Of a stretch of 64,000 bases of DNA, positions 48,671 through 60,200 are shown piece by piece. This stretch comes from Adineta vaga (taxonomy: Eukaryota > Rotifera): the NCBI GenBank assembly GCA_021613535.1, contig CP075497.1:806001-870000 (forward strand). The letters are read 5' to 3'. The notes under the pieces are model-generated. The model was not told the origin of the DNA. It worked only from the letters and a program-made list of their open reading frames with translations, and searched no databases. The stretch's first letter is position 1. The number at the start of each line of letters is the position of its first letter. The position numbers and the translations under genes were made by a program.

Positions 48671-50992
48671 TCAAGAATTGTTTTTAATTAAATCTGCAGC
48701 TCTTTCGGCCATTGCAATAGTTGGAATGTTCGTATTACCGGAGACAAGCGTTGGCATAATACTTGCATCTACAACACGCAGACCTTTTACACCTTTAACG
48801 CGCGTATCAGGAGTTACAACCGCCATTGGATCTTCTTCTTTGCCCATTTTACACGTACCAATAGGATGGTAAACTGTAAGACTATATTTTCGAACATACG
48901 ATTCCCAAAATTGGTCTTGATTTTCACTTGTCGCATTTTCATTTCTGTCGTCCATCATCAGTTCAAGTACACTATTTAACGGTTCAGTTTTACAAATTTG
49001 ATCAGTTATTTTGTATGCTTCAATTAATTTGCGAACATCTTCATTGTCTTCTAAATAATTTGGATCAATAATTGGATGTACGAAAGGATCATTACTCGCA
49101 AGAGTTATTTCTCCTCTTGATTTCGGATGAAGAAGTACAGGAAGAGCAATCACAGTCCATTGCTGATCTTCACAAAATTTTGGCTTCAAATATTTCTCAT
49201 ACACCTCTGGTTTAAAGTTCAAAAGCCGGCAAAAATCAGCATCAGCTGTCAGTGAACATAAAAGTAGTTGAATGTCAGGATATTGTGTTTTGTCTAGAAA
49301 AATACCGAGATGCAATTAGAAAAAAACCAAGAATTTAGTCTAGACCGCACTTACTATTGTCATCCACTTGGAACCAAGCTTATGATCCACCAACACCTGA
49401 TGCTAAAGGTCCTTTTCCTTCATTCTTCCAAAGCTGGTGATTCTCTACTGTTGCATCACGACTTGAAAGTGTTGGCAGTCGACTTAGATAAAACAGAGGA
49501 GTCATCAAATGATCTTGTAAATTTTTACCAACTCCAGGTAGATTAACGACCAAAGGTATTTTATGTTTTTCTAATTCGTTTTGGGGACCAATTCCGGATA
49601 GGAGAAGTATTTGAGCACTACCTATTGTGCCTGCTGATAATATTACTTCTTTACTTGTGATGAATTCCTCTTTTTCAGATGAATTATCACGTTTAACAAT
49701 AACTCCTAAATACATAAAAGCATTTCGTGCACAGAGTACAATATCTTTTGGTTGCGTGTCTATCTCGAAATAAGAACATAAAAATGTGTCGATGTATACA
49801 AACAATGTAAAAGACACGCTCGTATCTTAGTTATACTTTAAGACTTGAAACTTGAACTCCTCTCAAATTATTCCTAGCTCATTGGGATATGCATATGGAG
49901 TGGTGGCACAAATGTGGAAAAAGTACTTGTATTACTCTTTATTATCAACCTCATCGGCTGATTATCGCAAATGAGAAATCTAGACTGTGGAAACATAAAA
50001 TAAGTCAAATCTTCGATACGACGACTAAAATGACAATCAACTGGCACATCCATCGTTGTCTTAGGATTTAGGGCAAAGTATTAAAAATAACTTTAATTCT
50101 ACTAACCAGTAGCTTGTTTATGTGCATCAAATACGATTCGACAGGTGTGCGCATGTATTAATATATCAAGATTTTCTCGTTTAACCGCCGTCAAGAGATA
50201 ACCACTTGCTGTTGACCAACGTTTGCCATTCTTTGTCGAAATTTGTGACATTGATACACATCCATTTAGACTTTTTTCTGCATTATAATCTTCAATCTCA
50301 CGATATCCATTCTTCTCACATGCTTCAATAAACATTGGATCCATAGGATTGTCTTTTTGCACCATGATCACATCCATCATTCCACTGTCTTGATCATGAT
50401 TGCGGAATTTCTCATTCTTCGGAATAGTATTCAGATCAGCACGTTCTAGTTTTTTAAAATATGGCAACATTTCTGTAAATGACCACTGTGGCAAATCCCA
50501 ATTATCATAGTCGAGTGCATCACCACGAACATATTGCATATAGTTTATTGAAGAACAACCACCTAGAACTTTGCCACGTGGCCAGTTACTTTGTTGATTG
50601 ACACAACCAAAGTGTGAATGAAGTTGAGGCGTAGTCTTATATTGCCAATCAATTTCGCTGCCTTGACATTTAGTACTAAAACATATCAAAAACCACTGAT
50701 GTTACTCTGTACATGAAAACATTTCTTCTTTCACTCACCTAGCACCGGGCATAAGTATTTCTTCGTGTGTATCTGCACCGCCAGCTTCAATCAGAAGAAT
50801 TCGTTTATCTTTTTGCTCGGACAATCGATTGGCTAAGACAGCACCTGCTGAGCCTGATCCAACGATAATATAATCATATATAACTCCATCCGTCTTGGTT
50901 TGTGAAAAGTCACACTCCCAGCGTTCTACAACAGTCGCTGATTCACTAACAACTGGTGCAGCAGTCTCTTCACCAATGCTTGTTTTCAACAT
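48671..50992 (-). pseudogene. GMC oxidoreductase (choline/alcohol dehydrogenase-like) with one in-frame TAA
   Basis: Four exons on the reverse strand: 50992-50739, 50675-50107, 49705-49355 and 49293-48671; introns 63, 401 and 61 bp, phases consistent, 599 codons. FAD-binding [15 protein letters not shown] near residue 45, GMC signature 1 (PRGKVLGGCSSIN), signature 2 (GTIGSAQILLLSGIGP), and C-terminal YHPIGTCKMG with the catalytic His and SGNTNIPT. Such flavoenzymes oxidise alcohols such as choline or glucose. Codon ~383 is TAA (forward strand 49380-49382), between GVGGS and AWFQVDD, which otherwise read through in the family-like frame; no intron removes it. Everything else is intact, so the lesion is recent or an error. 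The 401 bp intron holds a forward ORF that is not supported. Confidence 0.8.
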
Positions 50993-52949
50993 CTGTCTTC
51001 TGTCTATCTATATGTATAAAGAAAAATGTTTGTTTATCTGTCAGTTTGGTATACATTCAGTCATCGTGATAGCTATCGTCATCAAACATTTCATGCGAAA
51101 TCTCTTGGTTAAGTGGAGTTTTCAGAGGGAGTCAAGGCCGCTAACCGAGGGTGAGGAATGAGGATAGACCCGTAGAAGTGGACTGACGAATACACGATTG
51201 AAAAACGGTATTGACTAGAACATACGCAAAAGTACACATTGAACTATGTAGTAATGAAATGAGCTTGCGACGATTAGATCATTCGTTTTCTGCTTCAATA
51301 ATAGATGTAAATCGTGTTTTTGGAATGCATTGTATGTGCCGCATGTCAGCTGGAAGAAATGCGCCACAGCGAGTATCCCATATCGTAAGATAAGATATAT
51401 TCTATCGTTTTATTACAACATGTAACAGAGCTGAGAGAAAGAAAAAAAGAAAACCGTTAAAATGAAATCTTCTTTTTTTCTGTTCCTTACAAAAAGTACA
51501 CACGTGGTATAGTGGAAAAAGACCGAAAAGAAAAATGTCGAAACCCAGGACGAACGTTCCGACCTCTATATCCATTCGGAACCAGCCGGAAAGCACCCTT
51601 TTCCGGCAACATTCCGTCCAAATCCCCTCATAAAATGTAGAAACCGTACGGAAGTCACTCGGAAACCAGAAGCAGTATTCCAGACCGGAATATCTACGGA
51701 CCGGATCCAGAAAAGTCCTAACAAACCCGACTATCAGGATCCATACGGAACCCATCGTAAACGACCGAATACAAAAAAACGAATACTATACATCACATTC
51801 CCAATCAGCGTATCATTACGGAACCGATCAAAACCAATCACCGAATCCCACCGGCTTCCCACCAACCGGAACTTTCCATAGACTTCCGGACCATTCCCCA
51901 GAATTCCAACAAAATCCCGACCGTTCCGACCATCGGACCCGATCCAAACAGGCTAACCGGACCCGCGCCAAACCTTTGGTTTCCGCCCATAAACGACACT
52001 ATCCAAAAGATTCCGATGAAATCCGACAGAAAAACAACGCAATTCCACTAAACGCACTACTATACACCGATTTTTCATCCGATTTTCATCCTCTCAAAAA
52101 TCCTATGAAAATGACCCTCACTTTTGAAAATATATGTAAGTTCACTTTTTGGTGGATGAGAAATCTGACATTTTAGGATATGATGAAGTATGTTGATGTT
52201 TGGTGGGTATTTGGGTAGATGTATATATGTCTGGGGAATATGTGGGTGCGTAAATCTTACTTGAAGTAGTTATCCGGAAGGTGTAGAGAAAGTACCGGAT
52301 CCGACGTGTCGGATACTGATTTGTGGATCCGATGGGCTCCCGTCGGTTTCCGTGATGTGGGTGATCAACGGAAGGGGTCGGACATTTTTCCGATTTTATC
52401 CGGAATGATCCTGTTGGAAATGATGGGAAACGATTGGATTTAGTCCGATGTGTTTCGGTCTGGAATCCTGCTTCCATGAAATGTCGGGAAGGCGCTGGAA
52501 CAGGTCGGTTCCGGGCCGGATTTTTCGACCTGAGATAGGAGAGAGAACAGAAGAGAGAAAGAGATGAACAGAACGAAGTATAACATAAAGAAGAGTAGAA
52601 AAGAATAACATGATTAACACACACACATATATATTGTTACAACATCGACTAGACCGGTTATCGGAAGATGTAGGTTCGAGTGCTGCTCTGTTTTTATGAT
52701 CCTTGTTCACAAAATTTCTCGTACTTATTGACGCGTATCTGTGGATGGATTCTAATTAAAATGTAAGAGAGTTTCGTCGTGGACAGGTCCTAAAGTTTAA
52801 TAACTAGAAGTATTTATACTTTTATTTCAAACTCACTCACACCCTCAAGATAAATAATACAACTTCTTAGAGATCATGTTGAATTAATTTTAAAATACAT
52901 AAGCAGAAAAGATTTCGAACAAAGAACAAATAGTCCTGAAAAATAAAAA
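50993..52949. other. Intergenic, contains an atypical CCGGA-rich island
   Basis: About 2 kb. 50993-51534 is ordinary; 51535-52540 is compositionally distinct (separate entry). A telomere-like ACTCACACCCTCAAG lies at 52834-52848. Reverse ORFs at 51402-51755 and 52142-52710 follow the base bias and are not supported as genes. Confidence 0.45.
51535..52540. repeat. Strand-asymmetric CCGGA/TCCG-rich island, diverged inverted halves
   Basis: From 51535 to ~52125 the forward strand is A/C-rich with frequent CGGAACC and CCGGA words; from ~52190 to 52540 it is G/T-rich with TCCGGAATG and TTCCGG words. The halves therefore look like diverged inverted copies; for example GGTCTGGAATCCTGCTTC at 52460 corresponds to the inverse of 51670-51690. 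GC content is well above surroundings. No protein signal; possibly an old foldback element or a decayed satellite. Confidence 0.5.
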
Positions 52950-53935
52950 TCAATTGTTGAATAATTGCACTTCTGAATATTGAACAGAAGCCGCTCGGCC
53001 ACGTTTGCGATGAACAAGAAAACGATAGCTTTTATATTCTATAAAGTTAGTAAAATTTATAATTGAAGAACAATTCTGTCTACCAGGATCTATATCAAGT
53101 CCACTAGTACCATTGTACAACAGGGTCCAACCAGGACTAAAAGCAAGATTGGATCCTGAATAATTATTTCCTTCTAATGAAACGAGAATTGGATCATGTT
53201 CTGTAAGATCATCAGCTGTACAGATTTTCAATCCATTGACTAATTTTTGACCGTGTTTGAGTTCGTAATAGAAACCTGTTTGTAAACCACATCTTTTTTT
53301 TGGTTTATCTACTTTACATGAGCCATAGTTAACATATTTAGTTTTCACATCATTATCACATGCATTCGCTGGATGTTCTCCTGCAATATAATAGCCAGAA
53401 TATAGACCTTCTTCAGCTCTACTACTGTCGCCACCTATCATCGTGCTATGTATACCAATGAAACGGTTTTTGACAGCGACAAGTGATATTTGACCTGCAA
53501 AATTTTAGAAAACGAATATTTAATACATCTTTTGTTTTTCATCTCGTACAAGAGAAAATAATTAATGATAGATCTTCTATTAAGAACATCTTAAAATATC
53601 GTACACACTGATGAAACTATAAACAGGAAAAAGTAACTCATGCCATGCTTGTGAACTCAACTATTCATTCATTTAAAAATAATTTTATACCTTTTTCTGT
53701 TGTTATATTTTCAGTTTTTTTGGTAGTAACAATTTGTTTGGTAGTAATTTCTATTGTCGTAGTTGTAGCTATTCGAGTAGAGACAGTTCTTATTGTTGTA
53801 GTTGATAATGATGAGATTCTACTCTTATCTTTTCGAATAACGACTGTCGGAATGAGAGTACCTATGATGATCGCTGAGAGAATGAGAATTAATGATATTA
53901 CACACAGAATCTTTTGTTTGCGACTATGACAGCAT
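52950..53935 (-). CDS. Single-pass membrane protein with F5/8 type C-like ectodomain (5' end incomplete)
   Basis: Two exons are clear: 53935-53691 and 53494-52950, joined in phase 1 by a 196 bp GT..AG intron. The first encodes a basic stretch (HSRKQKI), one helix (LCVISLILILSAIIIGTLIP) and a Thr-rich linker. The second encodes ~175 residues with VAVKNRFIGIH, ACDNDVKTKYVNYG, GLQTGFYYELKHGQ and YKSYRFLVHRKRG, ending SVQYSEVQLFNN, which resembles a discoidin/galactose-binding fold. Frame and acceptor imply at least one upstream exon that I could not place. Topology is likely N-terminus inside, ectodomain outside. The exon plan matches the NHL gene at 55895, which lies head-to-head with it. Confidence 0.6.
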
Positions 53936-55894
53936 CTAATAGACGTATATTATTATTATTATTATTTAAAACTACCTAAAATACTTATACAATGTATTTT
54001 CTGTTTTCGTGATATTTCGCAAGACCAAATTAGAATCGATTGATGAAGACTAAAAACAAAGCGAAGAAGATGATTAATTGATCTTTGTATCATAATCGGA
54101 CCTTACATGATGAACTTCGATGGCATTATGATTGATAACTGTGATTTTGGTCATGTTTGAATTGGAAAATGTGATATTTAATACGAGTTAAAATCAGTAT
54201 TCATTCATTGGAATGTATTTTGAATATTTCTAAATAACATTCATGTCATAGATTGCAAGATTTTAGTGAAATAATTGAAACAATTGTTCGGAAATAAAAA
54301 GACGTTTACCTTCTTTTTCTTCTGGATGATGAGAAAATAGAAATGGGTTAGTAAAAGAGTATGAGAAAATGTCAAATATGATTGAAAACTATTTGATTTG
54401 TTCATTTATATGTTTAAGTCATGAACGTGAGACTTTTGTTTTTTAAAATATATCTCATAGCGATACGATGAACAAGATTGATCGATTATTAGTAATGAAA
54501 ATCATCGATGATTTGTCTTCATAAATCATGTTTCCATACTTTCATGGTCCATAAGAATATTTGCTGAATATAGTTGATTTATTTTCATATTTAATCATGT
54601 TTTTCTATTCTTTCAAAGAAAAGAAAATAATTCATCATTTTTCTTACCCTTTAATTAAGTGTTTAGTTCTCTTTCTCTCGATTAATAATTTATTTTGAAG
54701 GAAAAACTTTCAGCGCAATTTCAATAGTATTGATGTTTCGTCAACATTTTCTGTTATCTGTAGATAAGTTTAAGTTCAATATTTTCTTTGTAACTTACCT
54801 AATTTTATGTCGATACAGAGTTTTTCAGCTTATTAGTGACCATCTTTTTGATTATTAAAGACAATAAATGCGAAAACTTCGGATTTTATCCGAAAGTTAT
54901 GTGTACTGCAAAAAGTGTATGCGATAGAAGACAGGTAAGTCATAGAAGAATATCAATACTTTTGAATAACTCAAGAATGGCTCCTCCAATCAGACTCATC
55001 ATGGAACTCGAACGATATATTCATATTACAATATTCTTCAGAAAACCGCGTCACAATTGGATTAGTCTTTCAGGCATTATCTTGTAAACGAACCATTGGA
55101 CGGACGCCTTATTCATCTGACTAGTCAGTTTCATTATTTGAAGTAAACATAATATTCTGATTTAAGTTGCAGATTACCGCCTATACTTATTGAGTTTATT
55201 CGATCATGTACATACAAGTACACCCCCATAGTATGGGACATGAGGATCCAAGGGTATTCCCACCAAAATGACTTATCAGTATTTTAAGAATAACTCGGCC
55301 ATTTTCTAACCGATTCTAGTAGTGTACTCACGTTTTGAGTACACAAAAACGATTGTGATTATGTTTATCTTGAGAATGCGACGGGATGGTCAGTGTGTTG
55401 GACATGTCTGCCCTTAAACACTTTCTTTTAAATCGTATTCCACAATATATTCAATTTCATGTAAGGAAGGAAACTCACCTATAGCGATGCCTCCGTATCT
55501 TTTTCGCATTCAAGCTGTCTGCTCGTGAAATCAAATGACCACAAAAAGATTGATTAAGGTGCACAGAATGATCAATTCAACTGAGTATTGTTTTTAGTTT
55601 TGATGTTGAAAATTATTTCAATATATGATAAAATTTTATAAGTTCCAAAAACGATTCTTTTCTCTCTATTTTAGATTGAAATTCTCATCGTCAAAATCAA
55701 ACTAATCGACAAACAAAGTCATATGAACTATGAATAACAATCGAATAGGAGTTGATGACGTATATATTATTTAATAAGAAAGAAATCTTTACTTTTTTAT
55801 GTATTTATTTTAGTTTCAATCAAATATTGATAATTCTAATCATTCATCATATATGTAATAAAGAAATTTGAGAGAGAACAAAGAATTTATTTTT
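53936..55894. other. Intergenic between divergent paralogue-like genes
   Basis: About 2 kb containing the missing 5' exon(s) of the F5/8C-like gene, an (ATT)n tract near 53950-53968, and two blocks (about 54800-54860 and 55360-55450) that resemble one contiguous repeat near 35.1-35.3 kb. No supported gene. Confidence 0.4.
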
Positions 55895-57142
55895 ATGAGA
55901 TTTAGATCGAATTGTCTTCGAAAAAGAAATTCTCTGTGGATAATCATGGTTAGTATTGTAATTCTATCAGTTATAATCATACCAACAGTTATTGTTATAA
56001 ACAATGAAGATTCTTCAGAAATCTCAACAGAAAATATATCATTATCAGGAAATATTGCATCATCGATTACAGAATCAATAACAACAATGACATCATCAGT
56101 AGAAATTATTTCAAAATCTGTGAAAACAACTGAAAAAATTATGATAGAAATAATCCAAAACAGGACAATACCATGTATGAAATAGTTTTCTTGAGAAAAT
56201 GATAGTTTATATTCTTCAATCTCGTTTATTGTCGTTTCAGTTGATCACAATACTACATGGAATCGAAATGGAATTACAGTTGCGGGAGGAAATGGATATG
56301 GTAAAAAAGGAAATCAATTTATAGGTGGTAGATCGATCTGTGTCGATGATGATAAACAAAAATTATATGTCATGGATCTTGACAATGATCGTGTAATGGA
56401 ATGGAAATTCAATGGAAGAACTGGTCGAATTATTGCCGGTGGAAATGGAGAAGGAAATGAAACGGATCAATTGCACTCCCCAAGAGATATGGTTTTTGAT
56501 AAAAATAATGATTCGCTTATTCTTTGTGATCCTAATAATTATCGAATTGTACGATGGTCATTTCAAAACACTGAATTTGGTGAAATATTAGTGTCAAACA
56601 TTCGTTGTAATGGTTTGGCAATGGATAAGAATAATGATCTTTACATTTCTGATTGGAAGCTTAATGTAATAAAACAATGGAAACCTGGAGATTCTCTTCC
56701 AAAAATAATAATAGATATAAAAGAAAATAAAGATCCTTCTATTTCAACAAATCATTTAATGTTTGGTGACATTTTTGTCGATCAAGATTTAGCAGTATAC
56801 ATAGCTGACGACACAGGCAATAATTGTATTATGAAATGGACAAGAGAAACAAAGAAATTAGAACGTCTTATTGCTAAGGATGTAATGCCACCAAATACAC
56901 AATTTCGTGGTTTAATAGTTGACGATTTTGGTAATGTTTATTTCTGTGATTATTCCAATAATTTAGTCATACGTTGGAACGCAAAGACAAAACAACATAG
57001 TATTATTCTTGGCGGACGAGATGCAAACGGAGTAGAGCAACTGCATAGCCCTTACGATTTCGCATTTGATCGACGAGGTAATCTTTACGTGGCCGATTCT
57101 CAAAATTATCGAATACAAAAATTTGAAATTGATTTCAATTAA
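55895..57142 (+). CDS. Single-pass membrane protein with NHL-repeat beta-propeller
   Basis: Exons 55895-56174 and 56241-57142 with a 66 bp intron in phase 1, 393 residues. The ATG at 55895 gives a basic N-terminus (RFRSNCLRKRNS), one helix (LWIIMVSIVILSVIIIPTVIV) and a Ser/Thr linker, as in a type II membrane protein. Exon 2 encodes about six NHL-type blades: GGRSICVDDDKQKLYVMD, HSPRDMVFDKNND, CNGLAMDKNNDLYISD, FRGLIVDDFGNVYFCD and SPYDFAFDRRGNLYVAD, each ending in a W-x-R/K strand. NHL propellers bind proteins or ligands; some are lyases, but no catalytic set is claimed. The frame is intact. Shares its TM-linker exon design with the neighbours at 53.9 and 58.4 kb. Confidence 0.8.
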
Positions 57143-60100
57143 ACCTGTTAAAATAAATCCTTTTTTTCGCTTTATTTATCAAACTTCTGGCTTTTTCTCT
57201 TTATTGTACGATATTCGCTTGATTTGTATAGTTTCTAGTTGATTAATACGAAATACGCTAGACAAAAAAAATGAATAGTTATATGTTATTGTATGTATTA
57301 TTTATCTATACTTTCGCATCAGTTCTCTTCAGAGTTGTAACGGGTTTGAACCGGCTTTTATCTGTCTGAAACTTTTTTGGGTCGGCCGAACCGGACCAGT
57401 TACAAGTGTAGTGCCCTCTTTAAATTTAACTTTTTACTATTGTATTTGACTTGTAAAAATAAAAATACATGCTAAAAAAGGTAAAGAAATCTTTTGAAAA
57501 ATTTTTCAACAGAACATGAGTTGTCCTGTTATGTTATGTCGATTTTATAATGCTGGTTTATTGATTATAGTTCTCCAATAGTCATCTTCATATCCGCACG
57601 TATCATGCGATGATGTGGATATAAATTAGTTGATTATTGAGATCATTTCTATTAAGATCGGTGAAAAAGTTTCTCTACAAAGCCTGCTATGCCACCGTGT
57701 CCCCGAATACTGCGTTGGGGTTCTATACCGAAATTGATGAGTGCCGCTCTCATCACTGTAAGACTATTGAGCGAAACTAATATAATCAAACCTAAGCTAT
57801 CAAGTATGCTCTACACGACTATGATCTTCAAAATCAATTTAGATAAGGCCGCTGTAAATGTATCAGAGACACGATGGAATCACCCTTTTATTAAATTTAT
57901 ATTTGACAAAGAATTATTTGAAAATAACTTTGTCTTTACTGAGAAAATATGAAAAAAGTCAATATGAATGGTCGTATAATTTATGATTTATTAACAAAAC
58001 TTTTATTTCCTATTTCAATGCTTCTGTCAATAGACTTTATTGTTAAAATATTTTACTTGAAAAAGAAATGATATAATGCGAAACATATGATATTAATCTA
58101 CAGTTTCAATTTTTAGAAACAATGAGTTTTACTCGCAATAAAATATGTGTTTGTGATGTAAGATATTGATAAGATAAAAAAGTTAATTTAATTTGAATAA
58201 CTACTTTAGACTATTTCAAATGATCAAAAAGAAAGTTTAAGCATCAAATCAAAAACATCGTAAGTTTATTCTGAAGCTATTCTTTGATAAAACTTCAATT
58301 GAATTGCAGTAAATGATAAAATATTATTTTTAGATCTGAAACAAATCGAAAAAGAAACATCATTCGCATTTTAATAACGTTGATTGGTAGTATTTTATTA
58401 ATGATGGGTATTGCGATTCCATTGACTATAATTTGAAAGAAGAAAATTGAATTCATCAAAACCATTACCATTAATAAATACAACAACATTAATGCCAACA
58501 ATAACGAAAATCAATGTAACACGAACAACAAACAAGAAGACAACCATTAAGTACAGCAACACCTGGAGAAAGCGACAAATGTACAATTTCATAAGCTAAT
58601 TTAAAACTTTCTCAGAAATACATAAATCCAATCTTATTTGAAATCTTTTTGTCATCAAAAAAGTTTAAACAAGTCTCATTTTACTTTATTAAACTGTATG
58701 AAACATAAACTAAAGGTAAATTATAATTCCTGAAATGAATGACAACAAGAACTATAAGAGTATATACTTCTTAGCAAGATTATATTCACTTGTATCTATT
58801 CCTACTCATCTTATTGAATTTTATTTTGTAGTTCCAAAAAGCAATTATTACTTTTCTTGTGATTGTATTCAAACGCTTTTTTAAAAAGATGAATTATCTG
58901 TCTCAATAATAAATAATATAATTAAGGCGTTTTTTAATTTCGTGTTTAACTGGAGTATTTGCTGAATATTATTTATTTATTTAAATATTTGATCACGTTT
59001 TTCTAATCATTTTTAAGAAAGAAAAAACAATTCATCATCTTTTATTGATCTTTGTTATTCATGGATTTATTCAAATCTTTCTCTCTTAATCAAATCTCTA
59101 ATTCTCTCTCTAACAAAATTTTATCATGGAAAATAAGAAAATAAGAAATATAGATATATAAAAAGACAGGAATTAGCCCTTCATTTGAACTTTTTCTATC
59201 GATCTTTTCAATCTTAGGTGAGTAACAATGAGACATCGAATCTCGTGTAGAACTCTTAATTCAAAATCTCACAGAAAATTTTGTTCAATTTTCTTAGCAA
59301 AAGAAGAAGAATATGGGGGATTATCTGTAGGCACAACCTTTACATTTTTCAAAAGCTCGTGTAATCAGAAATTTCCAGACTTATTCCCAATAAATCAAAA
59401 CCTCAATTCTGATAAAATCTTCTTTCAGGATTTTAAAGTTTCGATCCCAATCTCATCGGACTTTCAAATTAAGAGACGAGTTTTGCTCCAATGTGAAACT
59501 GATTATACATCCAATTCGGTCGTTTTGACTTCCAAAAGCGTCAAGAAACGCTCGGAAGAATAGATTTTTCTGAAAGCTTCCACAGGTTTCAGTCTTCCTA
59601 CCAATTTTATCGGGAGAAAAAGACAAAAAATAGAAGTAGGGTTCCGGTGGTAATTCGTCGTACTTAGATCTATTTTCATTCCGCCTATATCCCGTAATTC
59701 GAAAACGATCATATCCTTTCGACATTTTAAAACCGATTCACATACCAAAACGGAGTTCTCAAAAAAAAACAAGATCTTCTACTAATTAATGAAGAATCTT
59801 GTAGAAAAGAACAGTATTTTGGATCCACAGTTTTCTATCCGTTTCCGCTGTTGTAACAGTGGAGTTTTACTTTAAAATCTTCAATTCTTGTAAGTTACAG
59901 CTAGTTTGTTCATGCAAATTCTCAAAAATCTGCATTAACTCAGTCCCTTTAGCTCACTCATGGCGCCATCACTATAGTTTCTATTACTGCCACTGAATTT
60001 CAGAATAATATCGTGAAATCAACGAGAACTCGATAAGTGTCAAAAGCATTTAATGTTTCGTATGTTGACTGAGTTTCGAGATGTAGACGGCGTAGATTTT

Positions 60101-60200
60101 AGCTGAGAATAGAATGATTATTCCTCAATAATGTGGAATTTCTGTGTCTTTCAATTTGCATAACTTAAACTAGTTTCAGATAATTCTTATTTCTGAAAAA
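57143..60200. other. Intergenic, one coding remnant
   Basis: About 3 kb, AT-rich, with a GC-richer ~60 bp patch at 57350-57410 (GGGTCGGCCGAACCGGACC). Holds the TM-linker remnant at 58335-58580. Opposed ORFs near 59228-59770 show no features that favour either strand. Confidence 0.4.
58335..58580 (+). pseudogene. Remnant of a TM plus Thr-rich linker exon
   Basis: Reads SETNRKRNIIRILI, a helix (SILLMMGIAIPLTII), then TGA at 58434-58436, and after a frame change SSKPLPLINTTTLMPTITK and NVTRTTNKKTT. This is the same basic-helix-Thr/Ser design as the first exons of the genes at 53.9 and 55.9 kb. No ectodomain exon follows. Confidence 0.45.

Noticed and set aside
51402-52710. Reverse ORFs of 104-160 codons in the CCGGA-rich island
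   Set aside because: Their composition simply follows the strand bias of the island, with no family-like segments.
59228-59772. Overlapping ORFs on both strands (111, 90 and 89 codons)
   Set aside because: Neither strand shows motifs, helices or codon patterns favouring it; overlap in three frames is expected in locally GC-richer DNA.
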